Source: Pseudarthrobacter sp. NamB4 (GTDB lineage: Bacteria > Actinomycetota > Actinomycetes > Actinomycetales > Micrococcaceae). Taken from it: DNA of 64,000 bases. The stretch is from the NCBI RefSeq assembly GCF_005796185.1, contig NZ_VAHM01000001.1:124001-188000 (forward strand). The letters run 5' to 3'. This document shows, one piece after another, positions 26,877-36,251 of the stretch. The position numbers were made by a program, and so were the translations under genes. Below the pieces are notes generated by a model, which made no database searches, had not been told where the DNA came from, and saw nothing but the letters and a program-made list of their open reading frames with translations. Position 1 is the stretch's first letter. Each line of letters starts with the position of its first letter.

Positions 26877-26920
26877 CCAGCATGCGGTAGTCGAGACAAC
26901 CAGCATGCGGTAGTCGAGAC
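26877..26920. repeat. 21-bp direct repeat pair between nudC and uvrD2
   Basis: Two exact copies of CCAGCATGCGGTAGTCGAGA plus a final C occupy 26877-26897 and 26900-26920, with a 2-bp spacer. Each copy contains GCATGC and TCGA palindromes. The pair ends 14 bases before the GTG start of the helicase gene, so it sits in its leader or promoter. It may be a regulatory site or a member of a dispersed repeat family. Confidence 0.8.
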
Positions 26921-26934
26921 CAAGAGCAGCAGAA

Positions 26935-29070
26935 GTGACTACAGAGCATTTAGACGCGGCACCCTCCCTGGAGGACCGCATCCTCGGGGGATTGGACGCG
27001 GAGCAGCGGGAAGTCGCCAGCACGCTGAACGGCCCGTTGTGTGTCCTGGCAGGTGCGGGAACGGGCAAGACCCGCGCCATCACGCACCGCATCGCTTACG
27101 GTGTCCACTCCGGCGTCTACAGCCCGCAGCGGCTGCTCGCCGTGACCTTTACGGCCCGTGCCGCCGCCGAGATGCGCAGCCGGCTCCGGGACCTCGGCGC
27201 AGGGAACGTGCAGGCACGGACCTTCCACGCAGCCGCCCTGCGCCAGCTCCAGTTCTTCTGGCCGCAGGCGGTGGGCGGAACCCTGCCTCAACTTTTGGAC
27301 CATAAGGCGCAGATGCTGGCCGAGGCTGCACGCCGGCTCCGGCTCAGCACCGACAGGGCCTCCATTCGGGACCTCGCCTCTGAAATCGAGTGGGCCAAGG
27401 TGTCCATGCTGACACCGGCCAACTATCTCGAAAATGCCCAGGAGAGGGGAACCCCCGGGGGATTCGACCTCACTGCCGTTGCGCGCGTCTTCCAGTCCTA
27501 CGAGGACGTGAAGACGGACCGCAACGTCATCGACTTCGAGGACGTCCTGCTGATCACTGTGGGCATCCTGCAGGAGGACGAGAAGGTGGCCGCCACGGTC
27601 CGCGAACAGTACCGGCACTTTGTGGTTGACGAGTACCAGGACGTTTCCCCGCTGCAGCAGCGGCTCCTGGAGCTCTGGCTCGGGGGCAGGGACGAACTCT
27701 GCGTCGTCGGCGATGCCAGCCAGACCATCTACTCCTTCACCGGGGCTTCCCCAAAGCACCTGCTGGACTTCAAGGCCCGCTACCCGCAGGCCAACGTCGT
27801 CAAGCTGGTCCGGGACTACCGTTCCACGCCCCAGGTGGTGAAACTCGCCAACGACCTGCTCGCCAACCGCCGCAGCGGCGGCCCGGCGGCCGACGCCGCG
27901 TGGGCGGCTCCGCTCCAGCTCGTGGCCCAGCGGCCCGCAGGGCCCGCACCGCAGTTCACGGAATGCGCAGACGATGAAGCGGAAGCCGCCACCGTTGCGC
28001 AGAAAATCAAGGCGCTGCTCGAGGCCGGCACCGCCGCCAGCGAGGTGGCTGTGCTGTTCCGCACGAACGGACAGTCCGAGGCGTACGAACAGGCCCTGGC
28101 TGCCGCCGGGATTGGGTACCAGCTGCGGGGAGGAGAGCGCTTCTTCGCCCGCAAGGAGGTCCGGGACGCCATTCTGCAGCTGCGCGCGGCAACCCGGGCG
28201 GTTGCAGAAACGGATGGCCCAGAACCCCTCGGCCAGCTGGTCAGGGACATTGTTTCCTCGCTCGGCTACACGGACTCGCCACCCCACAGCGGCGGCGCCC
28301 TCCGGGAACGGTGGGAGTCATTGGCAGCGCTGGTGGCACTTGCCGATGAACTGGTCCAGTCCCGCGGCCCGCAGTTTGGCCTTGCCGACTTCGTGAACGA
28401 GCTCCAGGAACGTTCGCTTGCCCAGCATGCCCCAACGGTGCAGGGCGTGACGCTTGCTTCCCTGCACGCGGCGAAGGGCCTGGAGTGGGACGCGGTGTTC
28501 CTGGTGGGCCTCAGCGAAGGACTGATGCCAATCTCCTTTGCTGATTCACCCGAATCCGTGGATGAGGAACGCCGGCTTCTGTATGTCGGAATCACCCGTG
28601 CGCGTGAGTACCTGCACCTCTCGTGGTCCACCGCCAGAACGCCGGGCGGCCGGGCCAACCGGAAACCCTCAAGGTTCCTTGACGGGCTTCGCCCCGACTC
28701 GGTGGCGGCCTCAGGCGTCAGGGGAAAGGTAACGGTGTCCCGCCGGAAGGCTGCCGCTCCTGCCGTGTGCAGGGTCTGCGGGAGCATGCTCGCCACGGGC
28801 GCCGAACGCAAGGTGGGGCGCTGCAACTCCTGTCCGCCCAGCTATGAGGAACAGACCTTCGATGCGCTTCGGAACTGGCGCCGGGATGTTGCCCTTTCCG
28901 CGGAGGTGCCGGCCTTCGTGGTGTTCACCGATGCAACCCTGACCGCCATCGCCGAGGCGCGGCCCGCCTCCCTCGAAGAGCTCGCGTCGCTGGCGGGGGT
29001 AGGACCGTCAAAACTGGAACGCTACGGGGAAGACGTTCTGCGGGTCCTCTCGGAAAGCACCGCCCTGTGA
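26935..29070 (+). CDS. uvrD2: UvrD2-type ATP-dependent DNA helicase with zinc-binding and HRDC domains
   Basis: This is a superfamily 1 3'-5' helicase. The 711-residue protein shows Walker A AGAGTGKT (39-46), motif II VVDEYQDVSP, motif III GDASQTIYSFTG, motif V SLHAAKGLEWD and motif VI RRLLYVGITRAREYL. Four cysteines at 612, 615, 630 and 633 form the tetracysteine module known from mycobacterial UvrD2, and an HRDC domain covers about 641-711. Length matches M. tuberculosis UvrD2 (Rv3198c), which also neighbours nudC. The start is a GTG at 26935 right after a direct repeat. The stop overlaps the start of the next gene by four bases. Confidence 0.95.
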   Translation: MTTEHLDAAPSLEDRILGGLDAEQREVASTLNGPLCVLAGAGTGKTRAITHRIAYGVHSGVYSPQRLLAVTFTARAAAEMRSRLRDLGAGNVQARTFHAAALRQLQFFWPQAVGGTLPQLLDHKAQMLAEAARRLRLSTDRASIRDLASEIEWAKVSMLTPANYLENAQERGTPGGFDLTAVARVFQSYEDVKTDRNVIDFEDVLLITVGILQEDEKVAATVREQYRHFVVDEYQDVSPLQQRLLELWLGGRDELCVVGDASQTIYSFTGASPKHLLDFKARYPQANVVKLVRDYRSTPQVVKLANDLLANRRSGGPAADAAWAAPLQLVAQRPAGPAPQFTECADDEAEAATVAQKIKALLEAGTAASEVAVLFRTNGQSEAYEQALAAAGIGYQLRGGERFFARKEVRDAILQLRAATRAVAETDGPEPLGQLVRDIVSSLGYTDSPPHSGGALRERWESLAALVALADELVQSRGPQFGLADFVNELQERSLAQHAPTVQGVTLASLHAAKGLEWDAVFLVGLSEGLMPISFADSPESVDEERRLLYVGITRAREYLHLSWSTARTPGGRANRKPSRFLDGLRPDSVAASGVRGKVTVSRRKAAAPAVCRVCGSMLATGAERKVGRCNSCPPSYEEQTFDALRNWRRDVALSAEVPAFVVFTDATLTAIAEARPASLEELASLAGVGPSKLERYGEDVLRVLSESTAL

Positions 29071-29675
29071 TGCCCGGCCACGCGGACAGGACCAGAGGGA
29101 CGCAGCCAGGACGAGCTCCAATGACCACTGACGACGGAGCGCCCGTGGTGGTGCGGCGTTCCGCCCGGCGCACCCGCACTGTGGCAGCCTTCTGGGAAAA
29201 CGGTACGGCGGTAGTTGCCATCCCCGCCCGGTTTACGGCCGCCCAGGAGGCCGAATGGGTGCACAAAATGGTCGCCAAGCTGCAGCGCCAGGGGGAACGG
29301 CGGGCCGCTGGGGGCAGGAGGCGCCCGGCCTCCGACGACGCCCTCGCCGAACACGCCGCGCACTTATCGGCACGGTACCTCGGGGGACGCGCCGTGCCGA
29401 CCTCCGTCCGCTGGGTCAGCAACCAGAACTCGCGGTGGGGGTCAGCCACCCCCGCCGAAGGGACCATCCGGCTGTCGGACAAGCTCCGCCCGATGCCCCA
29501 ATGGGTGATCGACTACGTCCTGCTGCATGAGCTGGCCCACCTGCTGGTTGCCGCGCACAACGCGTCCTTTTGGAAGCTGCTCGACGCGTACCCGGAAATG
29601 GAGCGGGCCAAGGCGTTCCTGGAAGGCGTTTCGTTTGCCACGGGGCGCGGCCTGCCCGGCACTGATGCCGACTAA
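29067..29675 (+). CDS. YgjP/DUF45-type (M48-like) metallopeptidase
   Basis: The 202-residue protein ends in the DUF45 (WLM-like) zinc site: YVLLHELAHLLVAAHNASFW gives an HExxH motif, preceded by the conserved SVRWVSNQNSRWGSATP and the IRLSDKLR strand. Related proteins are putative zinc proteases of unknown target. The GTG at 29067 overlaps the uvrD2 stop and suggests coupling. An ATG at 29121 behind AGGACGAG is an equally good start and would remove a low-complexity N-terminus. It is convergent with the DUF2342 gene, 39 bp away. Cellular role unknown. Confidence 0.85.
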   Translation: MMPGHADRTRGTQPGRAPMTTDDGAPVVVRRSARRTRTVAAFWENGTAVVAIPARFTAAQEAEWVHKMVAKLQRQGERRAAGGRRRPASDDALAEHAAHLSARYLGGRAVPTSVRWVSNQNSRWGSATPAEGTIRLSDKLRPMPQWVIDYVLLHELAHLLVAAHNASFWKLLDAYPEMERAKAFLEGVSFATGRGLPGTDAD

Positions 29676-29714
29676 AGCAAAGCAGGCAACATTGCCGGGC
29701 GCCGGCGCCGCGTC

Positions 29715-31184
29715 TTAACCCTTCGGCTGGCCCGCCTGACCTTCGTCCGGCAGCCCATCGCCGCCGTCGTCCTTGCCGGTACCGTCCTCAGCCTGGCCCC
29801 CGGCGCCGCTTTCCCCTTCCGCGCCTGCAGCCGGAGCAGCGTCGAAGCCGCCGCTGAGCAGTTTCTGCAGGGCGTCATCCACTTCGCTGTCACTTGCCTC
29901 GGCCAGTTTGCGCCGTCCGCTGAAGCCCTCGGGATCGTCCAGATCCTGGGCAGTAGGCAGCAGGTCCGGGTGCTGCCAGATGGCGTCCCGGCCGTCGATG
30001 CCGCGTTCTTCCTTAAGGGTGGCCCACAGAGTCGCGGCATCACGCAGCCTGCGGGGCCTCAGCTCGAGGCCCACGAGGGAAGCAAAGGCGTGCTCGGCCG
30101 GCCCCCCCGTTGCGCGGCGGCGCCGTACGGTTTCCCGCAGCGCGCCCGCGGACGGCAGCACCTTCTCCGTGGCTGCTGCGGTGAGCTCATCCACCCATCC
30201 CTCCACCAGTGCCAGCGCCGTCTCCAGTTTTTCAAGGGCCTGTTCCTGCGCAGGGGTCCGCTGGGGCATGAACACACCCTGGGAAAGGGCCTCCTGGATG
30301 CCCTCCGGGTTGCTGGGATCGAGGTCCCGCGCAAGTTCCTCAATCCGGGAGGTGTCGATGTGGATTCCGCGGGCGTAAGCCTCAATGGCACCCAGGAGGT
30401 GGCCGCGAAGCCATGGAACCTGGACGAAGAGGCGGGCGTGGGCTGCTTCCCGCACGGCGAGGAAGAGACGGATGTCGTTCTCGGGAAGGGAGAGGCCTTC
30501 GCCGAAGGCGGCGACGTTGGCCGGCAGCAGGGCCATTTCAAGGTCCGCGAGGGGGACGCCGATGTCAGTGGAGCTGACAACGTCCGCGGAGAGGGCGCCG
30601 ATGGCCTGCCCCAACTGCATGCCGAAAATGGCGCCGCCCATGTTCTGGAGCATGGAGGAGGCGCCGCCCATCATGGACTTCATTTCCTCGGGCATCTGCT
30701 CCGTCATGGCTGAGGAGAGGGCGTTGGCGATGCTGTTGGCCACCGGCTCCGTCAGCCTCTTCCAGGTGGGGAGCGTGGCCTCAACCCATTCCGCCCGGGA
30801 CCAGGCGCGGCCGATCAGGCCAGTGGCGGGAAGGTCCGTGACGGGGTCCAGCCACAGCTCAGCAAGGCGAAGGGCCTCATCGACGTCGCGGGACTGCTGG
30901 GACGTCACTGAGGGGTCCGAGCCCGCGGCAGCAACACGGCGTGCATTGTCGTGCGCCAGTGTCCAGTTCACCGGGCCCTCGGACGGGGCGCTCATCATCG
31001 CCTGTACCTGGGAGAACATCTGTGCCAGCAGGTTGGGGTCATTGGGCAGGCCGGCAGCCTTGGCCAGCTCGGCGGGGTCGAAATTCTCCATTCCCCTGCC
31101 GCCCATCAGGTTCTGCAGCATCTCGGTCAACGGATCCTTGGGGGTGTCATCCCCGTTGGAAGGATTGAGTGGATTGGAGGTCAT
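29715..31184 (-). CDS. Zinc-dependent metalloprotease-like protein, DUF2342 family
   Basis: The 489-residue protein belongs to the actinobacterial DUF2342 group, often labelled zinc-dependent metalloprotease or putative hydrolase. Visible family features are a Gly/Met-rich N-terminus, AMMSAPSEGPVNWTLAHDNA, the amphipathic GGAIFGMQLGQAIGALS segment, and the motif REAAHARLFVQVPWLRGHLL with the conserved acidic residue and His (EAAH). The C-terminus is Gly/Glu/Asp-rich. The ATG at 31184 was chosen over 31214 because GGCGGGA lies seven bases upstream. It is divergent from the PDZ protease gene, as Rv3195 and Rv3194c are neighbours in M. tuberculosis. Catalytic activity is not proven for this family. 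Confidence 0.88.
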   Translation of the reverse strand: MTSNPLNPSNGDDTPKDPLTEMLQNLMGGRGMENFDPAELAKAAGLPNDPNLLAQMFSQVQAMMSAPSEGPVNWTLAHDNARRVAAAGSDPSVTSQQSRDVDEALRLAELWLDPVTDLPATGLIGRAWSRAEWVEATLPTWKRLTEPVANSIANALSSAMTEQMPEEMKSMMGGASSMLQNMGGAIFGMQLGQAIGALSADVVSSTDIGVPLADLEMALLPANVAAFGEGLSLPENDIRLFLAVREAAHARLFVQVPWLRGHLLGAIEAYARGIHIDTSRIEELARDLDPSNPEGIQEALSQGVFMPQRTPAQEQALEKLETALALVEGWVDELTAAATEKVLPSAGALRETVRRRRATGGPAEHAFASLVGLELRPRRLRDAATLWATLKEERGIDGRDAIWQHPDLLPTAQDLDDPEGFSGRRKLAEASDSEVDDALQKLLSGGFDAAPAAGAEGESGAGGQAEDGTGKDDGGDGLPDEGQAGQPKG

Positions 31185-31327
31185 GATCCCGCCGATCGTC
31201 GGTGTGACTGTCAACCTTCACGGTACCGCGGCCACACCCGGCTGTCTGCCGCACGGCGTTACCGTTCGCTCTAGGCAAAGACCGGGGCAAGGGCGGTGAT
31301 CCACCGGCACCGCGTAGTCTTGGTTGA

Positions 31328-32530
31328 GTGACTACAACCCGCGGCGGCCACCCTTCCGAGGACCACGCTCCTGAACTCTTCACACACCCCCTACCTGCGC
31401 AAACAGCGGAAGCAAGGGTCGACGGCGGTCCTGCCGGCGAAGAGGTCCCGCATGCTTCGGCTCCAGAGGCAGCAGAGCCCCGGGACAGGAAGGTGTCGGC
31501 AATGCTCCTTTCGGGCATGGCCGCGTTGGGGCTGGGGGTCGCCGTCGGTACACTCCCTGTCCCTTACGTCGTCGAGTCGCCTGGCCCCACCTACAACACC
31601 CTGGGGGAGAGCCGGGGGAGCCCCGTCATCAGCATCACGGGCCGGGAAACCTACCCGGCCAAAGGGAACCTGGACCTGACCACGGTCTACGTGGACGGCG
31701 GGCCCAACGGGCCGGTCAGCATCCTGGACGCCTTCTCCGCCTGGCTCGACCCGGCAAAGGCCGTCCATCCGGTGGAGCTGATCTATCCCAACGGCACCAC
31801 CAAGGAAGAGGCTGAGGAGCAGAGCTCGGTGGCCATGACCACCAGCCAGGAAAATGCAGTGGCCTCCGCCCTCAACGAACTGGATATTCCCTTCGGCCAG
31901 CAGCTCCAGGCCGCGGACCTCCCGGAGGACTCGGCGTCGGCCGGGAAAATCGAAGCCGGGGACATCCTGAAAACCATCAACGGCAAAGACATCACCTCGT
32001 TGGCCGTCGTCCAGGATGAGCTGGCGGCAGGCAAAGGCGCACCCGTGTCTGTGATGGTGGAGCGTGGCGGAGAGCCGGTCACCGTGGACATCACTCCCAA
32101 GGACAACGGTGAGGGCCGGTTCATCCTTGGAGTGATGCTGAAGTACCTCTTCACCTTCCCGTTTGACGTCGAAATATCCCTGGAGAAGGTGGGGGGTCCC
32201 AGCGCCGGGCTGATGTTCTCCCTCGGCATCATTGACACCGTAACCCCGGGTGACCTGACCGGCGGCAAGCACATCGCCGGGACCGGCACCATCTCCCCGG
32301 ACGGACTGGTCGGGCCCATCGGTGGAATTGAACAGAAATTGCAGGGGGCAAGGTCAGCGGGCGCCACTTTGTTCCTCGCGCCGGCCGCAAACTGCGGGGA
32401 AGTGGTGGGGCGCATCCCTGACGGCCTGCAGGTGGTCAAGGTGGAGAACCTGGCCGGGGCGCGCGACGCCGTTGAACGCGTTGCCGGCGGTCAGGACACG
32501 TCAGGCCTCCCAACGTGCTCAAGCAACTAG
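31328..32530 (+). CDS. Membrane-anchored PDZ/Lon-type serine protease (YlbL family)
   Basis: The 400-residue protein has an N-terminal disordered stretch, one membrane helix (about 57-76), a PDZ domain (about 185-265) and a Lon-type (S16) proteolytic domain. The catalytic Ser292 lies in GGPSAGLMFS and Lys337 in IEQKLQGARSAGA; the 45-residue spacing is like the Lon Ser-Lys dyad. There is no ATPase domain, so it is an ATP-independent protease facing the outside of the membrane. Bacillus YlbL is known for cleaving a cell-division inhibitor, but the substrate here is unknown. The start is a GTG at 31328. UPF0182 follows in the same orientation, as with Rv3194c-Rv3193c. Confidence 0.92.
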   Translation: MTTTRGGHPSEDHAPELFTHPLPAQTAEARVDGGPAGEEVPHASAPEAAEPRDRKVSAMLLSGMAALGLGVAVGTLPVPYVVESPGPTYNTLGESRGSPVISITGRETYPAKGNLDLTTVYVDGGPNGPVSILDAFSAWLDPAKAVHPVELIYPNGTTKEEAEEQSSVAMTTSQENAVASALNELDIPFGQQLQAADLPEDSASAGKIEAGDILKTINGKDITSLAVVQDELAAGKGAPVSVMVERGGEPVTVDITPKDNGEGRFILGVMLKYLFTFPFDVEISLEKVGGPSAGLMFSLGIIDTVTPGDLTGGKHIAGTGTISPDGLVGPIGGIEQKLQGARSAGATLFLAPAANCGEVVGRIPDGLQVVKVENLAGARDAVERVAGGQDTSGLPTCSSN

Positions 32531-32677
32531 ACTGGGCGCAACTAGATTCGACAGGAACTAAGCTTTACCGCCACTCGTGGCAAATAATGACGGACGAAAC
32601 CAGCCGTTTGACCGGTGCCGGACGTCGCTCGCACACACGCTTCGAATAATCTGACGACCAGCTATGAGGTACCCAGT

Positions 32678-35600
32678 TTGTCCCGTCCCGCCAGCACCAT
32701 GTCCACAGGCAGGCCCCCTTCACGACGCGGGGCGTTGACGCCCACCCTGATCGTTGTCGCCCTGGTGGTAGTGGGCTTCATCTTCTTTGCCAACGTCTGG
32801 ACCGATGTCCTCTGGTACCGGCAGCTCGGATTCATCGAGGTCTTCCTCACCGAAAACCTCGCCCGGATCGGCATCTTTGCTGCCGGTTTCGCCGTCATGT
32901 TCCTGGCGGTCTTCTTCGCCATCCGCATCGCCTACAACACCAGGCCGGTATACGCCCCCGACTCCGAGATCCGGGACAACCTCAACCGGTACCAGGCCCA
33001 ACTGGAACCCGTCCGCCGGGTTGTCATGATCGGCCTGCCCGTCCTCTTCGGCCTCTTCGCCGGCAGCGCGGCCGCGAGCCAGTGGCAGAAGGTCCTCCTG
33101 TTCTTCAACCAGGAGCCCTTCGGACAGCCTGACCCGGAATTCAACATGGACATCAGCTTCTACCTGATGACTCTGCCGTTCCTTGGTTTCATCACCGGAT
33201 TCCTGATCAGCGTTGTGGTTATCGCCGGAATTGCGGGCATCCTCACGCACTACCTGTACGGCAGCATCCGCCTGATGGAACGCGGTGTTTTCACCAGCCG
33301 CGCCGCGCAGATCCATATCGCAGTCACCGGTGCTGCGTTCCTGGTGCTTCTGGGCATCAACTTCTGGCTGGACCGGTTCACAGCAGTACAGAGCAACAGC
33401 GGCCGCTGGGCCGGCGCACTCTATACGGATGTCAACGCCGTGATCCCCACCAAGGCCATCCTGGCGGTGGCGGCAGCGCTCGTTGCCATCCTGTTCGTCG
33501 TGGCTGCGGTGATCGGCAAATGGCGCCTGCCCGTCATCGGAACCGCGATGCTGGTCATCACCTCAATCCTGGCCGGCGGTGTCTACCCGTGGGTAATCCA
33601 GCAGTTCCAGGTCCGTCCCTCGGAAGAGACGCTGGAAAGGGAATTCATCCAGCGCAACATTGCGAACACGCGGGCGGCCTACGGCCTGGACAAGATCCAG
33701 GTGGACCGGTACGAGGCGACCAACACCGCCAGCACAGGAGCCCTGGCACCGGACGCCCAGACCACGGCAAACATCAGGTTGCTGGACCCGAACCTGATCT
33801 CGGATGCCTTCTCCCAGCTGGAACAGTACCGCCCGTACTACCAGTTCCCCGAGGCCCTCAACGTGGACCGCTACGAAGTGGACGGCAAAATTCAGGACAC
33901 CGTGATCGCTGTCCGCGAGCTCAACCCGGCCAACGTCACCAGCAACCAGCAGGGCTGGCTGAACCAGCATGTCGTCTACACGCACGGCTACGGGGTGGTG
34001 GCGGCCAAGGGCAACAAGTTCACCGTGGACGGCAAGCCGGAATTCCTGCAGTCAGGCATCCCGTCAAACGGCGTCTTGGGCGACGATTCCACGTACGAGC
34101 CGCGGATCTACTTCGGGGAGTCCTCGCCGGACTACTCAATCGTTGGCGCGCCGGATGGCGCGGCGCCGCGTGAGCTGGACCGCCCGTCCGGGCGGGAAGG
34201 CGGGGAGACCCAGTACACCTTCAAGGGCAACGGCGGGCCCAACGTTGGCAGCTTCTTCAACAGGGTGCTTTACGCCATCAAGTTCCAGTCCTCGGACCTG
34301 TTGCTCTCCGACGGCGTGAACCCCGAGTCGCAGATCCTGTACGACCGCAACCCGCGGGATCGGGTTGAGAAGGTGGCCCCCTACCTGACGGTGGACGGCA
34401 ACGCCTACCCGGCTGTGGTGGACGGCCGGGTCAAGTGGATCGTGGACGGCTACACCACCAGCCAGTACTACCCATACTCGCAGCAGGAACAGCTCTCGGA
34501 TGCGACCGCGGACTCGCAGACCACATCCGGGCGTACTGTCGCGCTGCCCAACAGCACGGTCAACTACATCCGGAACTCCGTGAAGGCCACCGTCGATGCC
34601 TACGACGGTTCGGTAACGCTTTACGCGTGGGATGACCAGGACCCGCTGCTGAAGTCCTGGCAGAAGGTGTTCCCCACCTCGCTCAAGCCCTACTCCGAGA
34701 TGTCCGGCGACGTCATGAGCCACGTCCGCTACCCGGAGGACCTGTTCAAGGTCCAGCGCCAGTTGCTGGGGGAATACCACGTAACGGATCCTTCCAGCTT
34801 CTACCAGACGAAGGATGTCTGGAGTGTCCCGAACGATCCCACCGTCGACTCGGAGAGCGGCGTCAAGCAGCCGCCGTTCTACATGTCCCTGCAGATGCCG
34901 GACCAGGACAAGCCGGCCTTCCAGCTGACGTCGTCGTTCATTCCGCAGATCGTCAATGGAAACGCACGCAACGTCCTGTACGGGTTCCTCGCGGCGGACT
35001 CCGATGCCGGCAACCAGGCCGGCGTCAAGGCCGAGAGCTATGGTAAATTGCGGCTGCTGCAGATTCCGCCGGAGATCCAGGTCCCCGGCCCCGGGCAGGC
35101 GCAAAACAAGTTCAACTCGGACCCCACCGTGTCCCAGGCCCTGAACCTGCTGCGCCAAGGTGCTTCCGACGTCCTGAACGGCAACCTGCTCACCCTTCCG
35201 GTGGGCGGCGGCATTCTCTACGTCCAGCCGGTTTACCTCAAATCCACGGGTGAAACGTCCTACCCCACCCTGCAGCGCGTCCTGGTGGCCTTTGGCGACA
35301 AGGTGGGCTTTGCCCCGACGCTCGATGAGGCCCTGAAGCAGCTCTTCGGCGGCGACTCCGGAGCCGCCGCGGGTGACTCGGACAACAACGGGCAGGCACC
35401 TGCCGATCCCGCCGCGCCCACAACACCGGCGGGCGCTGACGCCAAGGCTGAACTGAAGGCGGCGCTGGACGAAGCGAATGCCGCCATCCAGGCAGGTCAG
35501 GCAGCCCTTTCAGCCGGCGACTTTGCCGCCTACGGCGAGGCACAGGAGCGAATTTCGGCAGCACTCAAGCGGGCGACGGAGGCGGAGGCCAAGATTCCGG

Positions 35601-35680
35601 TTGCCGCACCGGAGGCCACCCCGGCTCCAGCAGCCACGGGCGTACCTGAGGCCAGCCCTTCGCCCTCACCCACCAGCTGA
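32678..35680 (+). CDS. UPF0182 family large membrane protein
   Basis: This 1000-residue protein belongs to UPF0182 (COG1615), whose function is not known. About seven hydrophobic helices occupy the first 310 residues. They are followed by a large extracytoplasmic domain with family segments such as [11 protein letters not shown] and [12 protein letters not shown]. The tail is Asp/Ala/Pro-rich with a probable coiled-coil stretch (about 900-975). I place the start at the TTG at 32678, nine bases after GAGG (32665-32668). An ATG at 32699 is possible, and the open frame reaches 32615. A hairpin terminator follows the stop. Confidence 0.93.
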   Translation: MSRPASTMSTGRPPSRRGALTPTLIVVALVVVGFIFFANVWTDVLWYRQLGFIEVFLTENLARIGIFAAGFAVMFLAVFFAIRIAYNTRPVYAPDSEIRDNLNRYQAQLEPVRRVVMIGLPVLFGLFAGSAAASQWQKVLLFFNQEPFGQPDPEFNMDISFYLMTLPFLGFITGFLISVVVIAGIAGILTHYLYGSIRLMERGVFTSRAAQIHIAVTGAAFLVLLGINFWLDRFTAVQSNSGRWAGALYTDVNAVIPTKAILAVAAALVAILFVVAAVIGKWRLPVIGTAMLVITSILAGGVYPWVIQQFQVRPSEETLEREFIQRNIANTRAAYGLDKIQVDRYEATNTASTGALAPDAQTTANIRLLDPNLISDAFSQLEQYRPYYQFPEALNVDRYEVDGKIQDTVIAVRELNPANVTSNQQGWLNQHVVYTHGYGVVAAKGNKFTVDGKPEFLQSGIPSNGVLGDDSTYEPRIYFGESSPDYSIVGAPDGAAPRELDRPSGREGGETQYTFKGNGGPNVGSFFNRVLYAIKFQSSDLLLSDGVNPESQILYDRNPRDRVEKVAPYLTVDGNAYPAVVDGRVKWIVDGYTTSQYYPYSQQEQLSDATADSQTTSGRTVALPNSTVNYIRNSVKATVDAYDGSVTLYAWDDQDPLLKSWQKVFPTSLKPYSEMSGDVMSHVRYPEDLFKVQRQLLGEYHVTDPSSFYQTKDVWSVPNDPTVDSESGVKQPPFYMSLQMPDQDKPAFQLTSSFIPQIVNGNARNVLYGFLAADSDAGNQAGVKAESYGKLRLLQIPPEIQVPGPGQAQNKFNSDPTVSQALNLLRQGASDVLNGNLLTLPVGGGILYVQPVYLKSTGETSYPTLQRVLVAFGDKVGFAPTLDEALKQLFGGDSGAAAGDSDNNGQAPADPAAPTTPAGADAKAELKAALDEANAAIQAGQAALSAGDFAAYGEAQERISAALKRATEAEAKIPVAAPEATPAPAATGVPEASPSPSPTS

Positions 35681-35696
35681 TCACGACGACGGCACA

Positions 35697-35728
35697 CGGC
35701 ACCTGCTCCTTCCTTGGGGCAGGTGCCG
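35697..35728 (+). terminator. Intrinsic terminator after the UPF0182 gene
   Basis: The stem CGGCACCTGC (35697-35706) pairs with GCAGGTGCCG (35719-35728) around a 12-base loop and is followed by TTTCC. It lies 16 bp after the stop codon and 77 bp before the first tRNA gene. Confidence 0.75.
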
Positions 35729-35764
35729 TTTCCGCTTTCGAGACGGAGATCACGCCGCCCCGAT

Positions 35765-35793
35765 TTGGCCTGGTGTTTACGTGCCGGTAAAGT
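35765..35793 (+). promoter_or_regulatory. Predicted sigma-A-type promoter of the first initiator tRNA gene
   Basis: TTGGCC (35765-35770) and TAAAGT (35788-35793) are separated by exactly 17 bases. Transcription would begin near 35800, about five bases before the mature tRNA 5' end at 35805. This is inferred from spacing and consensus only. Confidence 0.6.
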
Positions 35794-35804
35794 AGTTCTT
35801 GCGA

Positions 35805-35878
35805 CGCGGGGTGGAGCAGTTCGGTAGCTCGCTGGGCTCATAACCCAGAGGTCACAGGTTCAAATCCTGTCCCCGCAA
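35805..35878 (+). tRNA. Initiator tRNA-fMet (CAU), copy 1
   Basis: The 74-base sequence folds as a cloverleaf: acceptor arm CGCGGGG with CCCCGCA, D-arm with GAGC and GCTC, anticodon arm CTGGG-CTCATAA-CCCAG with anticodon CAU at 35839-35841, and T-arm ACAGG-TTCAAAT-CCTGT. Two features mark it as an initiator: the unpaired C1-A72 at the acceptor end and the three G-C pairs next to the anticodon loop. The 3' CCA is not encoded (CT follows the discriminator A). A strong terminator follows at once. Confidence 0.96.
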
Positions 35879-35885
35879 CTGATGG

Positions 35886-35921
35886 AAGTCCGGACACTGG
35901 AAACAGTGTCCGGACTTTTTT
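35886..35921 (+). terminator. Strong intrinsic terminator after the first tRNA-fMet
   Basis: A 14-bp perfect stem, AAGTCCGGACACTG (35886-35899) with its complement (35904-35917), is closed by a GAAA tetraloop and followed by a T6 run (35916-35921). Each tRNA gene therefore looks like a separate transcription unit. Confidence 0.92.
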
Positions 35922-36035
35922 GGTTAGGACCGGGTATCGGGCAGTTGGTGCGGGTAACACTGGATCGGGATTCTTTAGGGCCGAAAACCAGGTGGAAAAA
36001 CCGGCCGGCGAAATAGGGTAGTGTTGGTTGAGCGA

Positions 36036-36109
36036 CGCGGGGTGGAGCAGTTCGGTAGCTCGCTGGGCTCATAACCCAGAGGTCACAGGTTCAAATCCTG
36101 TCCCCGCAA
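36036..36109 (+). tRNA. Initiator tRNA-fMet (CAU), copy 2
   Basis: It is identical in sequence to the copy at 35805-35878, including the C1-A72 mismatch and the G-C-rich anticodon stem, with anticodon CAU at 36070-36072. The identity extends a few bases on both sides (GCGA before, CT or CTA after), so a tandem duplication is likely. A TAGGGT element at 36015-36020 could be its -10 box; no clear -35 is visible. It has its own terminator. Confidence 0.96.
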
Positions 36110-36115
36110 CTATAC

Positions 36116-36160
36116 GAAGACCCTGGTCGGCCAGCAGCCGGCCAGGGTCTTCCTTTTCCT
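36116..36160 (+). terminator. Intrinsic terminator after the second tRNA-fMet
   Basis: A 16-bp stem starting GAAGACCCTGG (36116-36131) pairs with 36137-36152, containing one G-U pair, with a 5-base loop and a T-rich tail (CTTTTCCTT). Its stem sequence differs entirely from the terminator of the first copy. Confidence 0.85.
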
Positions 36161-36251
36161 TGAGTACGGGCAGTTCCTAGTATTCTCTTTCGCAGAGCCT
36201 CACACACCTCGTGAGCACTTGGCCAGTCATCCTCGAGAGGAATGTTGTTCG

